Shown one piece after another: positions 33,571 through 45,694 of a stretch of 64,000 bases of DNA. Below the pieces are notes generated by a model that was given only the letters and a program-made list of their open reading frames with translations, made no database searches and was not told the origin of the DNA. The stretch spans positions 620,001 through 684,000 of the forward strand of contig JAJUPC010000039.1 of NCBI GenBank assembly GCA_023614405.1. Direction: 5' to 3'. Positions within the stretch are counted from its first letter, which is position 1; each line of letters begins with the position of its first letter. The translations under genes and the position numbers were made by a program. The DNA comes from Avena insularis (lineage: Eukaryota > Streptophyta > Magnoliopsida > Poales > Poaceae).

Positions 33571-33602
33571 GGGGGGGGAGGGGGGGAGGGGGAGGGGAGG
33601 GG
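33571..33602 (+). repeat. G-rich tract
   Basis: Runs of 4-8 G separated by single A over 32 bp. It could form a G-quadruplex on the plus strand. Confidence 0.8.
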
Positions 33603-33879
33603 CTATGAGACTATTCCATAGTGAAGAAAAAATCGACAAACGTGACACGTGGCCCGTAAAAAACCAAAGCGCAGATCGACAAACGTGACATGTACTAGAT
33701 TGATATGCGCGCGATGAACGTGCTCATATATTCGTGGTGTATCTAAGGCAAATTCCACAAACATAGGATCACGGCGTAAGTTGTCGCTAGCCTGTAGAAC
33801 ACATTTTGAAATGGTTTCAATCGTGATGCAACTTGTGTGACTCTAATAGGATTTTGATATAGCATCTCAAATTCTTAGT

Positions 33880-34682
33880 GGAGATACTACTACGTACCAA
33901 GCTGAGCAAATACGACGCGACGTCACTGGTCGTATCGTTTTGCTGGCCGAGCGAGCCACGTAGGTACGCTCCCTCATGCCCGTCGGCAGCACGTGGACGT
34001 CGCATCATCCCCGCCCCCCAGGTCCCCGCGGGCCCACGCGGTTTCAGTGCCGCGCCAAGCTCTATCGACCCGGTCCACGCCTCAACGGGTGGATACCCCC
34101 GCGCGCGCCACACCTGAGCTGTACCCAGCCACGAGCAGGTGCGCCCCACCTCAGTCTGTCCCCACACGTCACGCAGAGCACCGCCTCCCGCTCCAGGTGG
34201 CCCTCGCGGATACGCGGCCAGGACAGTGACGGCCAAACCCCGCGTCCCCGCTCACCTGGCCGGCGCCCAGCTCCGCTCCACGCGGCCGACGCGTGGTCCC
34301 CGCCAACCCCTCGTCCCCACCCGTCATCGAGAAACGTCGCGTCGGCAAAGCCTCGAGGCTGACCTCGTGCCGCGCCGTTTAGGGCTAATGGTGTAATTAG
34401 CGACGCTAACACGCTCCCTCGTCTCTCTGCCCCGTAAAGACGCTCGGCTTTAACTTAAGCGGGCGGGCGAGCGAGCGGCAGGGGGAAGCGAAGCCGCTCT
34501 TCTGCTGCCCACCGCCCTCTCCTCTCCCCTCCACTACCTTCGCTTCGCTTCCAAGCTACGCTTCGACCGTTCGCCGGGCGAACCCCGAGCCAGCCAGCGC
34601 GCGCGGCGGGTCTGCTTCTACTGCTGCTGCTGCTGGTGGCGGCGGCGGGAGGGAGAGCTCGCGGCCGCGGCCCGGCGCGCAG
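33880..34682 (+). promoter_or_regulatory. GC-rich promoter and first non-coding exon of the PTI1-like gene
   Basis: The region from about 33,950 is GC-rich and rich in CpG, in contrast to the AT-rich duplication on its left. A probable 5' UTR exon ends at 34,682 with donor GCGCGCAG|GTAAAG. It contains a CTG run (34,621-34,636). An intron of about 970 bp then leads to the exon with the start codon. No protein-like ORF is present despite several long GC-rich frames. Confidence 0.55.
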
Positions 34683-35672
34683 GTAAAGAGCTCGAGCTCG
34701 GCTCCTCCTCCTGGTCTGGTTGCCTCCTCGAGATCGATGGAGCTGTGGCCGCTTACCGGGGTGCTCGGGCCCGCGGTCTGCGGAGTCGACGACGAGCCCC
34801 GATTCGTCCGGGCGGGCGGGCGGGCGGGGGGAACTCGTTTGCTTCTCTATTATGATTTCCAAAATAAAGAATTCGGGGGAGATTTTAGGGACGGATTGCT
34901 CTCGTCGTTGATTCTTCAGTCGGTCGGTGCTGCTGATTTTGGGCGGTGGTTTGTGCGAGGAGCTCAGTCAGTCAGTCAGTTCGCGCGCGCGGTTCAACAC
35001 TTCCGTTTCCACCTGCTGCTGGCTCCCTTCCTAAAATTAGTAGTACTACTAAGTAGTAGTACTTCTGCGTGTGTACAACCTGGATTTGAAGCGCGTGCGT
35101 GTTAGTTAGGTGCCGCCGTGCATTCATTGCGAGCTAAAGCAAGTGATTCAGTTAGGAGAGGTTTTCCATTTCTGTGCTGTTTTCCCCCCATGTTTTTGTT
35201 GTGACTACTAGGTCGGTGTGGCAATTGGTGGAATTGGGCTTGTGGGATTGTAGAGGCTGGGTCCCTATAATTGCCTGCATTTTATTTCCCTCTGTCTCCA
35301 TTTTATTTCTTCTTTTGGGCGTATGTTTGCTGCTGCCCCCCGCATTTTCTTTCGTTTCGAGACTATTGTGGTTGTATTGTGGTTCCCTATATTAACATAG
35401 CGGGGTGAAATCCTGTTTCGAGAAGGCTGGGTCCCTTGAATTGCCTGCAACTTAGTTACCGAATGTACGAGCTCATCTGATAGATGGCTATATCTTGTTT
35501 CAAACGTATACATAATGTCTATATCTGTTTTCCCCATGCACCATAAATGGTTCCATATAGAAATGTAATGTTTGCATAATGGGAGGACTTAGTCAGTGTG
35601 TGCTCTGAGCTTTTGATATGTGCTAACTTTTTTCTGCATTTGGTGCATGGATTGAAGTGGCGGGGAGGCAAT

Positions 35673-38600
35673 ATGGGGCGCTGGTTTTGTTGCAATTGCC
35701 GGTTCAGCGACATGGAAGACGACCATGAAACGGAACGCTCCAAAGCTCAGGGCAATAAGATAGACGGTATGTCCATATGGTTGTGTTAAATACTCTTGGC
35801 TTACTCTGGACTGTGAATGCAAATGATTATCAATTCTATCCATGTGGGGATTTGAATGCTGGTTAATTAGCAAGCATGTATGCATAGCAAATGGTCATTG
35901 TAAATTAGGTGAAAAAAAAATAGTTCAAGCTGTGCTCATGGACTGCCAGTTCTGGCTTTTATTAACATGCTAATTTTGGATTATGCGAACTATTTTAGTA
36001 GCTCTTTCCAGGGTGACTAATTGGTGAAATGTTCTTCCTGTGTGTTAACAATGGCTAAATCGGTCTACCACGCTACACAGAGTATATTACATAATTAACT
36101 TGATTTTGGAGTAACCGGGAACTGTTCAAATAGCGGTAACCATCTAGTGTAAGCACAAAGGTCCTCACAAAGAAGAATAACATGGCCAAAGTGTGAGGGA
36201 TGAAAAAGAAATAAAGCTAGAGGTAGTTAAAAATAAATAGTTGCTAAGACTGTGTAGACTAAGGAAAGAAAAATTGACTGAAAATAAAAATACAGGGCCC
36301 AACCGGGTTCGAACCGGTGACCTATTGATCTGCAGTCAATTGCTCTACCACTGAGCTATGGACCCACTCTTGTTTTGTTTGGCCCTAAAAATAGGTAAAA
36401 CCGTCTATGAGCTGTGAGTATCTGCTAATGGTCTCGTGTCGTATTCGACGCTCTCTGTTGCGTATTTTCAATCATATGCCTTCACACTGTTGCAATCTTT
36501 GGAAAGTTGTGTTCCAATTTATATGTTACTGCTCGTTGCATCTTGTCTTTTTGCTGACATGATTTTGTTCTGTGTCTTTATTGATTGCATTTGTATGTTC
36601 TTCATCAGGCAAGCAGAAATCTTCGAAACCTGTTGACCAACCCGAGCTAGATATTTCCCCTCCTACAATTGATGTCCCAGAATTGTCATTTGAGGACTTG
36701 AAAGAAAAAACCGACAATTTTGGATCGAGTTCTTTGATCGGTGAAGGTTCGTATGGACGAGTGTATCATGCTACTATGGATGATGGTAGGCAAGCAGCTA
36801 TTAAGAAATTTGATGCATCTGAAAATGAGCCCAACGATGAGTTCTTGAAACAGGTGAGCATTTCCTGCCCTCCTAGTTCAGTTTGTAACAGTTTCATTAT
36901 TTTCCTTTTTGTTTGTTGTACCTCATGCATTGGCGATAATGCCAAACGACTTAAGCTCTATAGCTTTTTTTTATTCCAGGTCTCAGTTGTATCAAGGCTA
37001 AAGCATGAAAACCTTGTGGAGATGTTAGGCTACTATGTGGAGGGCAACTATCGTATACTGGCCTATGAATTTGCAACTATGGGTTCTCTTCACGATGTTC
37101 TGCATGGTAAGACATTGCGCACCTAGTATCCTTAGCATGAGGCATAATCATAATTTTTCATTAGGATGTCAAGTTCAGTTATGGTGGATCTGCATCTATT
37201 TCTTTGTAAACAGGAAGAAAAGGAGTTCAAGGTGCGCAGCCTGGCCCTGTGCTTGACTGGATGCAGAGGGTCAAAATTGCTATAGAAGCGGCAAAGGGTA
37301 TAGAGTACCTGCACGAGAAGGTTCAGCCTTCAATCATCCATCGGGACATCAGATCAAGCAATGTGCTTTTGTTTGAGGACTTCAAGGCAAAAATTGCGGA
37401 CTTCAACCTCTTGAATCAAGCTCCAGATATGGCAGCGCGTCTCCATTCAACTCGTGTATTAGGGACATTTGGATATCATGCACCAGAGTAATTGCCTGAT
37501 TCATACTAATGCATTTCTGCATTCCCTTCAGTACTTGCATTAACCTAGCTCAACTACAGTTTTTCCAAACAAATATAATAACATTGTAATGCAAAAGTAT
37601 CGCTGTGGTTTTAGTTCATAATTCATGTCAATGTGGTAGTGCCCTCTTTAAATCACAGATGCTTTGGAAGGTTTAATATGCTTTTTGAGTGAACTAAAAT
37701 TTTAGATCATCTTCATCACCTCGTGTGGCTTCCTATTTTACGTATTTATGTTCAACTGGTGATTCCTATGGACTTGAACCGACTTTTTTAGTATGAATGT
37801 CAAAATGCCAGTTCTCGTAACTACCTAATCGAGGAGCCAGCCTAAACCACAGTTGTGGTTCTTGTGATGTAGAAACAGAGTCATGTTTTTATGTTATATA
37901 TAGGTGCCATAACCTGCATAGTTATCATGGCCAAAATAACCCTGTGCTGGCTGTCGTGGCGCATCAAGGCAACTAGACATGCATGTTTTGTGCATCCAAG
38001 AAATAAACACTAAAGCAGTCCTGGAGACTTACTGACCATGATAAGATTGAAACAAATGTAGTGCATATAGTGGATACCCCAACCACTACACCCAGCCATT
38101 CTTTGTGGAAAAAATAGGAAGGGTTATGTATGCAGTAGTCACCGGAAATATGATGCACGGTCACTTACCCTCTAAAATATATCTTAAACCCGACATCAGC
38201 CGCAAATTGACTTTGGGTCGACGGATCTGGTTACTATGATATGTTCCAATAAACCGAGGTTCACCATTTGTGTCCAGTGTTTACTTGCTTAATGCATCGC
38301 AATTTACACACCCAGCACATTTTTCCTTTATGATTATACATGTGACAACTTCTCTGACTTCTGAATATTGAAATCCGTACTATCACTTGTTCTTTAGAAC
38401 CAACAGTCGTACTAGTGAAACTGGACAAGACAAGGTGGACAGCCAGTCTGGTTTCATTATTTTGATAATGACTTCAGTTTTTCTTTCTTACACATACCAA
38501 CAATAATAACTAATCAGTACTACTTACTACATATCCGAAAAGAACACTAGTAAGTCTGGCTCATTATTTTGATAATCACTTCAGTTTTTCCTTCTTACAC

Positions 38601-40851
38601 ATACCGACAATAATAACAAATCAGTACTATTAACTACATATCCGAAAAGAACACTAGTAAGTCTGGCTTACTAGTGTGATAATCATTTCGTACATCGAGA
38701 TGATTCTTCTCAGTTGTCATATTTTCATGTGACACTGAAATCGTGTTCTGTACTTCTATATTAATATTGATTTGCCTCATCCTATAAAATTCATTCTCCC
38801 TTATATGTATCACTTATCAACTTCCTGGTTGGCTTGTACTGATATTTACGCATGCAACCTTTCTTTCTTAACTAATGTTCCTATATACCAACAACACTGG
38901 TATCGGTTATTTGGGTTAATCGGCACATGCTTATTTTAGGGTAAATATGTCACTATTAGGACGTTGGTTGGCACATGCATGACAATATGTTTGGAGATTG
39001 CACTTCTGTTTTTTGGACAAGTTGCCTAGCATGTTGCATGGGCATCTCCTACTGAATTCCCACAAGACAAACTAATGCTATCCTCATGTAGTATGCATTT
39101 TTGAACATTTCAATGAACATCATTAATTTGTTAATTAGGTATGTGTAATCTAAGTCAACAGCCTTGTGGTGGAACTACATAAGCCTAATTAAGCAGTAAC
39201 CTTTTATGACGAGCCTAATTAAGCATAAATTTCCATGATCTATTTTCCCAGAGTGTAAAGCTATCATTTCTGGCAGCAATTAGATATATTCTTGATTTGC
39301 GGTCTAAACTTCCTGACATTGCTTTCCTATGCCTACAAAAAAAATTCACTGATAGTGTTCAAACACTAAAACAGTTAGTTTTTTGCCCTTGGTTTATTTT
39401 GTTTTCTGCCTTTAGGAACTGCAATCTTGTGTTTTGCCTGGACTATGTTGGTTTATCTATTCATGATGCTTATATCTCGGTATCATCCTGTGTAAACTAA
39501 TTGTAAAGTTATACGGAAGACTGACCTATATTAATGTTCTATCGGGATCAATAACTTCTCTGGCAACCAGTGTACCTTTATCTAGCCAGATGAACATTAT
39601 GAAAAAAAGTTTACTTGCATTCTTGGTAATTGTCGAAATATTTGAAGTCCTGCTTTTCAGGCATTTTCCTCTCTAACTTTGATGATCCTACTCGTCGCAG
39701 ATATGCTATGACTGGCCAGCTGACACAGAAGAGTGACGTCTACAGCTTTGGTGTGGTTCTTCTCGAACTTCTGACTGGAAGGAAACCAGTCGATCACACA
39801 ATGCCCCGGGGGCAACAAAGTTTAGTCACATGGGTATGTGTTATTTTGTTAGCATGTTATTTTCCGTGTCTGCTTATTTCTGTCACTGTGGTGATTTTTC
39901 CCTTGTCTACTATGATATGTATCAAGTGGTAAAAATGGAACTGTAAAATTTATAGAAAATATTTAGCTGAAGCAAGCAGCTTGTTGCAAGTTCAGTATGG
40001 GAAATTTTGACATTAACTAGCTGACTGGATGCCCACCTTTGCACACTGGCATGTTTTCTAAAAGTTAGCTTAGGGATTTGAATTTGCCTCCATTTAACTG
40101 AGCAGCGGAGTTGAACGACAACAATCAAGTCCAGCTTCGAGTACTTTAACCAGTTACTGTCTGAACAGCCTTTGCACACTGGCATGTTTTCTAAAAGTTA
40201 GCTTAGGGATTTGAATTTGCCTCCATTTAACTGAGCAGCGGAGTTGAACAACAACAATTTAGTCCAGCTTCGAGTACTTCAAGCAGTTACTGTCTGAACA
40301 CCAAACCTAACAGAAAATTGGGTGATAAATCATCCACATGAATTTTCTGTTCAAGAATTTTGGATTGCTCTAATGGCTCAATTTTTGGCTGGTTCCAGCA
40401 TGCAACTAATGAGTACTTGGTACTGATTTATTGCCAGGACCTCTGGTAGCAAATATATGAACCAAAAGTAAAATTTCCATAACTAACCTTGTAGTGCAAT
40501 TTTCTCTTCAGGCCACTCCAAGATTGAGTGAAGATAAGGTCAAGCAGTGCATAGATCCTAGGTTGAAGGGAGAATACCCTCCCAAGGGAGTCGCTAAGGT
40601 ACATCTATCCCATCCACTCTAGCCTTTTGCCTTTTTTTTCAAAAAATAAATATGAACAGTAGTGTTTCTGATCTTGCTCCTTGCACTCTCTCCTGCAGCT
40701 TGCTGCGGTGGCAGCTCTGTGCGTGCAATATGAAGCGGAGTTCAGGCCCAACATGAGCATTGTCGTCAAGGCGCTCACTCCTTTGCTAACACACAGAGCA
40801 GCGGCACCAGCAGCCTCAGAGCCCGCGACGGCCCTGGCAACCGATGCTTGA
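35673..40851 (+). CDS. PTI1-like receptor-like cytoplasmic kinase
   Basis: Seven coding exons join in frame to 370 residues: 35,673-35,766; 36,609-36,853; 36,980-37,106; 37,214-37,487; 39,701-39,833; 40,512-40,598; 40,699-40,851, all with GT-AG introns. The protein matches PTI1-like kinases, which act downstream of OXI1/AGC kinases in stress and defence signalling at the plasma membrane. The N-terminus MGRWFCCNC has a cluster of Cys for S-acylation and a Gly2. Kinase motifs are the Gly-rich loop [10 protein letters not shown] (75-84), Lys97 in [14 protein letters not shown] (Asp200) and DFN (Asp218) where most kinases have DFG; DFN is normal for PTI1. The activation segment [20 protein letters not shown] and [15 protein letters not shown] are intact. 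The 2.2 kb intron (37,488-39,700) separates the activation segment from the APE glutamate, splitting that codon. Confidence 0.95.
36294..36365 (-). tRNA. tRNA-Cys (GCA)
   Basis: This 72 nt minus-strand tRNA starts GGGTCCA and folds completely: a 7 bp acceptor stem with the 3' TGGGCCC and discriminator T; D arm GCTC/GAGC; a 5 bp anticodon stem ATTGA/TCAAT around loop CTGCAGA, with anticodon GCA; and a T arm ACCGG-TTCGAAC-CCGGT. It lies in the first coding intron of the PTI1-like gene, on the opposite strand. No intron is present. Confidence 0.96.
38442..38690. repeat. ~111 bp tandem repeat in PTI1 intron
   Basis: Two copies and a partial third start at about 38,445, 38,556 and 38,658. Each contains AGTCTGG then ATTTTGATAAT, and the two full copies end CATATCCGAAAAGAACACTA. 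Confidence 0.8.
40036..40300. repeat. 133 bp tandem duplication in PTI1 intron
   Basis: 40,036-40,168 and 40,169-40,300 are almost identical (for example CCTTTGCACACTGGCATG starts each), so this is a recent local duplication in the intron before the seventh coding piece. Confidence 0.88.
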
Positions 40852-42618
40852 GGCGTTAGAACATGAGACCTCTCGGCGCGTACTAGCTCGCAATAGCACA
40901 TTGGGTGTAACTGGGAGTGGCCACATTTATTTTGCTGGATGTTGGATGGAGACAGAATATAGTGCATGGATAATTCCCTCTTCCAATATGTCAACCACCC
41001 TAGGTTTTTTTGCTGCTTGAGATTTGTGCTGTACATTGATCTGTTGTAGGTTTGAGGTTGTATGTTCCCATTTTCTTGCAAGTGAATAGCAGAGGTGTTG
41101 GAAACTTCTGACAAAGTTTGGAATCAGATTAAACATGCTGTGAAGTTCTGAGCTGCCATCTGGGTGGTCGTTGTGGTCACTGTGCTATACTAGCCTCCAG
41201 AAGCTTAACTTTATCCTGGTACTACTACCTTCCCTGGTCTATCTATCTGAAGTCTAAGCTGTGCTGAGCCTATTATTTTGTTCCCCTTTTTCCTTCCCAT
41301 AAAGTGCACACATCGGAGGTGTTAGAAGCTTCCACATCGTTGTTTGGAATTAGATGCAAAAACATGATCTGAACATTCATCCGGTGCTCGATGTGGCCAC
41401 GCGTGCTATGCTGTCTCCAGAATCTTAATAATGTCTGGGTGCTATTTGTCGTTCCTGGTCTATCTATCTGAAACCTAAGCAGAGCCTACTTCAAAATCTT
41501 AGATGGTAGAACGTCTGTAACTTCGCAGTATCGTGAAGGTGAAATCTGGAACTTGGCGGCGGAAGAACGTCTGTAAATAAGCCTGGGTGCTTAATGACGT
41601 GGCACCACCCTTTCTCTTGCGATCATAAACAAACATTTGCATCATACTTGTAAATACATGACCTAAGCTGTTCCCTCACACTTATTCTAGAACACCTTCT
41701 AGGATTACCCGTGGCTTACCTAGGATTACCCGTGGCTTACTGTTGGTAAACAATGCCAACCTCGGATCTTACATTGCTGACCAATCATGCACACCCTTAC
41801 ACACTTTGAAATTCCAGGCTTGGAACAAGGGGATACCCGAACAAGCTTGCCACCGATGCCCTCGGAGTGCGTTTCCTGTAACAAACCAGCTCCATTTGCT
41901 GCAACACTCCCCGCTTCTTCATGCCAGGTTCTGAAGGATATGTTGCACTAACTGGCAGTATCGCTGCAGCGTTTCCAAGACCCTGCTCCTTCAGTTGACA
42001 CCTGACATGTCCAACAGATCATATGTAAGTCACGTTCGGTCCTTCAGCAATTGTGTCCATCCAACTAACAAATTAAATTTAGTTCCTAGTTCAGGTTTAG
42101 TTCAGTTGTTTTATTCCTGAGAGAAGCAACTGTATTTACATTTACATAGAGAAAAGAGTACACTTCAGTTTATTTCCTTTAGTTTTACAGTAGTTTCGAG
42201 TAAAATACAGTTCAGAAATAGGAAGAAAACAAAGTCGGAAGTCCAGAATAGGGAGAAAACACGACTCGTAAATGCGAGCTGATTAAGTACTTCCTAGTTT
42301 AGTAGGTCGGGTTTATAGTGAACTTTTCTGATATTCTCTATGATGTTAGGTATAGGGGGGCACTCTGATAGATATGCCATGTTCCTAGTGGAACGCATTT
42401 TAAGCCAGATTTTGTATTTTACATATTAGATTTGTCAGTCTTTAGTTCTTACATTATGTCCTTTGCCGATCATTTTAAGAGACTTGATTTGCAGAGTATC
42501 AAATCCGGATTAAAACAAGACTGCATAGATCTTGCAAGGAGTGGTAGTTGCTAATTAGATTTCTCTGGCTTGTTACTGTACAGATTTTCAGGCAAGGAAC
42601 CTAGCATGCACACAAATA
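40852..42618. other. 3' UTR of PTI1-like gene, intergenic, 5' region of DUF4220 gene
   Basis: No further gene is visible. A short diverged duplication links about 41,165-41,280 and 41,390-41,490 (both carry CCTGGTCTATCTATCTGAA). A 21 bp direct repeat containing TAGGATTACCCGTGGCTTAC lies at about 41,701-41,742. Confidence 0.45.
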
Positions 42619-44785
42619 ATGGATGGAGGTCTTGCGCACTTGTGGGAAGAATCTGGGATCCAAATCCTGGTTCTCCTCAGCCTCACATTTCAGGTTTTCC
42701 TCCTTGTTTTTGCTGGGATCCGTCGGCGTAAAGCCCCGGCTTTGATGAGGCTCCTCGTCTGGTTGGTGTACCTCCTGGCGGATTCCACAGCAATCTATGC
42801 CCTTGGTCATCTGTCCCTTACCAGCAGGTCACGGGAGCACGGGCTCATGGCGTTCTGGGCTCCATTCCTACTGGTGCACCTGGGTGGTCCAGACACCATC
42901 ACTACCTACGCCCTCGAGGACAGCCGCCTCTGGCTTCGGCATCTGCTCACTTTCCTTTTGCAAGTCGTAGGAGTTGCTTATGTCATCTTGAGGTATACTG
43001 TTGAAAGTGGGACTTTGGTCCTGATAGCCTCCATCTTGATGTTCATCGTCGGTGTCCTCAAGTATGCAGAGAGGATATGGGCGCTCAGGTGCGGTAATAT
43101 GAGTAGCATCCGGAGCAGAGTCCAATTTTGGATGGAGTTTACGAGGTATGCTGCAGGTAATTGTCAAAAAAGTCCATCACCCTATGGCCATGATCTAGGA
43201 GTGGATGATAGTGGTGATGAGGAGTTTCTGCTTGAAGCTCACCACCACTTCGTTGTGTGCCAGAGCATATTTGCAGATTTCTCAGGTCATTCTAAAGATC
43301 GGTATAACTATGAAACACCCCTGCGTGTTGATGATAGGAAAATAGGTGTGTACAAGGTGGTAGAGATGGAGCTGTCCCTGATGTACGATATCCTGTACAC
43401 CAAGGCGGGGGCAATCCACACACGGTTAGGCTACTGCATCCGTGTCATTTCGTTGCTTGCAACCATCGCCTCCGTCATGCTGTACCAATCCAGCAGCAGA
43501 CATGATGGTTACAGTAAAGCTGATGTTGCCATCACCTATGTCTTGTTGGTTGGGGCCTTGGTCCTGGAGATCATATCAACTTCCAGGGCCATAGTATCGA
43601 CATGGACGTGTGCGTGGATGTTGAAAATGGAATGGAAAAAAGTTTTAAAGGGACTCAAATGCCTTCGCCGGTTTTGCCAGACAGCAAGAAAGAGAAGGTT
43701 GTCGAGCTCCATTGGGCAGTATAACATGTTGCACCTGTGCACCCGCGACACGAACGAGCTAGGCAGCAGACTGGCATTGAAGATGGGGATGGAGGACTGG
43801 TGGAACAGATTGCATTTCGTGGGTACCATTGACATCTTCAAAACAGATCTCCCGGTGCTACTGCTGGATGCATTGCCCAAGTTAGACGTTATGAATTCAA
43901 GAGGCATCCACATACTGGAGAGCAGAGGATTATTACACGATGATCGTGGTAAATGGTGTTGCTGGAGTATGAACATTGACTTCGACCAGAGCATCCTTAT
44001 TTGGCACACTGCAACCAACATCTACCTAAGCGAATCCAGGTATAAACATGACTATGGTTCCATGGATCACACTGCAGGAAAACTCGCTGAGGCAGTCACA
44101 GTGCTATCCAATTATATGTTGTTCCTGCTGGTGGCAAAACCAGACTTGGTGCCTGGCCCTATTCGCCCAACCAAGTATGTACGCACCGGTGTTTTAGTAT
44201 CCATTTATCAAGGCTACAGTGTATATCCTGGGGTCATATTTGGTGATCACGTGGGAGTGAAGATAGGGCCCATTACGTGGAACATGGTCAAAAAATTATT
44301 CCACAAGGATGGCCCCAATGACAATTCCAGCCCTTGCAGGATCCAAGAAAAGGCGAAGTTTGCTAGGGCGATGCGTGGCACTTTCACTAGACAGGTATGT
44401 ACATGCTTGAACATAATTTAACTCAAATTCTCAATGTACAAAATATGTTTCTTTTTTGGATTCTCGCGAATAGTATACTGTATGTTTACTTATTCAGCTT
44501 TGCGTGTTTCAGGACATAATGCCCCCTGATCACATTACGAACCCGACTTATTCTTATCGTGAGTACGGATCTCCACTTGCGAATGAGCTTCTCAAAATGG
44601 AGGAGTCGGGCACGCCCGATTTGTTGCAGGCGATGTTTGAGGTATGGCTGGAAATGTTGTGCTATGCTGCCAATCGCTGCAGCGGAGATTCCCATGCCAG
44701 GCAGCTCAGCAGTGGTGGCGAGTTCATTACGGTTGTCTGGCTTTTGACACGGCAAATCAGGGATAGGTATAGGGGTGGAAGATAA
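42619..44785 (+). CDS. DUF4220/DUF594 membrane protein
   Basis: Two exons, 42,619-44,394 and 44,513-44,785 (donor CTAGACAG|GTATGT, acceptor GCGTGTTTCAG|GAC), give 682 residues in one frame. This is a large grass-expanded family of unknown function. The N-terminal DUF4220 half has about five membrane segments near residues 13-33, 45-67, 75-95, 108-128 and 135-155, with the conserved WAPFLLVHLGGPDTITTYALED. Two more hydrophobic helices lie at about 275-295 and 305-325, after a long loop. The C-terminal DUF594 block is EVWLEMLCYAANRCSGDSHA followed by QLSSGGEFITVVWLL. Frame, splice sites and both domains are intact, so it looks functional. Confidence 0.93.
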
Positions 44786-45002
44786 TCAGTTCAGCAGCCT
44801 TGTAGCAAGGCGCCTATCTTTTCTCCTGTGGCCACTAAGGGAGAACTTTTTTATTCAAGCACTACCAGTGCCATGTGTCTTATAGTAATAACAGTAATTT
44901 CTATAAAGTAACTGCATCACACAATGTGTCAATTCTGTGTGTGGTATTGGAAATAAAATGCTGTTTGATAGTACAATAATAATACCACACATCAAGAGGA
45001 AA
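44786..45002. other. 3' UTR region of the DUF4220 gene
   Basis: No gene; likely transcript end of the upstream gene (a possible poly(A) signal AATAAA lies near 44,952). Confidence 0.4.
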
Positions 45003-45640
45003 ACTAACCATGTCTCCCAGCTGGGGTAACAAGCTTGAACTGGTTGTCCTTAGATGGCACCTGCATAACGAGATCCAACACATCATCATGTTTGTCCCAT
45101 GCAAACTTCAACTAATAAAATTGCTGTGCGTTAGGGCCATACACTAGTAAACCAAAGCTCCAAATCTTGCGACCTTGCGTTTCTCCAACACCTGGTGCCC
45201 CAACGGTACATCTGTTATATATATTGTAGAGAAAATACAACAAACTAACATAAAAGAAAACACTGCTCTTATAGTGATACACCAACTAGAAACTGGTTAA
45301 CAGACAAACAGATAGAAACCATACCCATCCTCTTGTAATAATTCATTACATATACCATCAAGTCCTGGAAGAAGTTCAACTTCTGCAGGAGGTGATGTGA
45401 TCTGAGCATCAGGTGATAGATCAAGTTCCTACAAAACATGGTTATTACGAGTTCCATTTTTACAACGTACTAGCTGACAAGACGTCACTGAGATGCTGTT
45501 TCATTCAACAACTAACCAAAGGAAAAAAATTGTAGTAACCAATGCCTCCAGTAGAGGATCTTCCTCCAAATGCTTGATTGTGATTGATAAAGCTATCCTT
45601 GAACAAGATCCCAAAAGAGATCCCATATCCATGTGTTCCT
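45003..45640 (-). pseudogene. Orphan exon-like fragments of an unidentified gene
   Basis: Four minus-strand stretches look like exons. (a) 45,639-45,541: acceptor TTCTGTAG, 33 codons including MGSLLGSCSRIALSITIKHL, then donor GTTACT. (b) About 45,429-45,325: acceptor TTTTGTAG, 35 codons including SPPAEVELLPGLDGICNELL, then a GT donor. (c) About 45,212-45,118: acceptor ATAACAG, continuing CTVGAPGVGETQGRKIWSFG to a stop. (d) About 45,106-45,003: an alternative open piece LKFAWDKHDDVLDLVMQV. Pieces a, b and c join without breaking the frame. I do not recognise the protein. They start only ~55 bp downstream of the PPR stop codon on the same strand, so they could be the tail of an older gene or exons of an alternative transcript. 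Confidence 0.4.
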
Positions 45641-45694
45641 ACAGAATTGTGTAACCTTTACCAAGCAACGCAAGAATATCTATCTTTTCCACAT

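Larger units (their letters stand above)
30414..33700. repeat. Diverged duplication of a ~1.2 kb intergenic segment
   Basis: About 30,414-31,650 recurs as about 32,541-33,700, in the same orientation and some 2.1 kb apart. Shared landmarks in order are: TGCTAGGCTGG/TAGCTAGGCTGG; ACTGGCTAGGGCTAGC; ATCATGAGCCCATCTCACG; a GGAAGAACTAGCT block; GTGCAAACCGGTGAAGGC against CGTACAAACCGGTGAAGGC; and finally ATCGACAAAC units. Neither copy has a convincing gene; ORF 32,827-33,066 has no recognisable domain. The copies differ by many indels, so the event is old. Confidence 0.75.

Noticed and set aside
34455..34862. GC-rich ORFs on both strands at 33.8-34.9 kb
   Set aside because: They overlap each other in all frames in the PTI1 promoter/first exon and have no protein similarity I can recognise.
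37820..38160. A second gene in the 2.2 kb PTI1 intron
   Set aside because: Only short ORFs without motifs; no splice or domain support.
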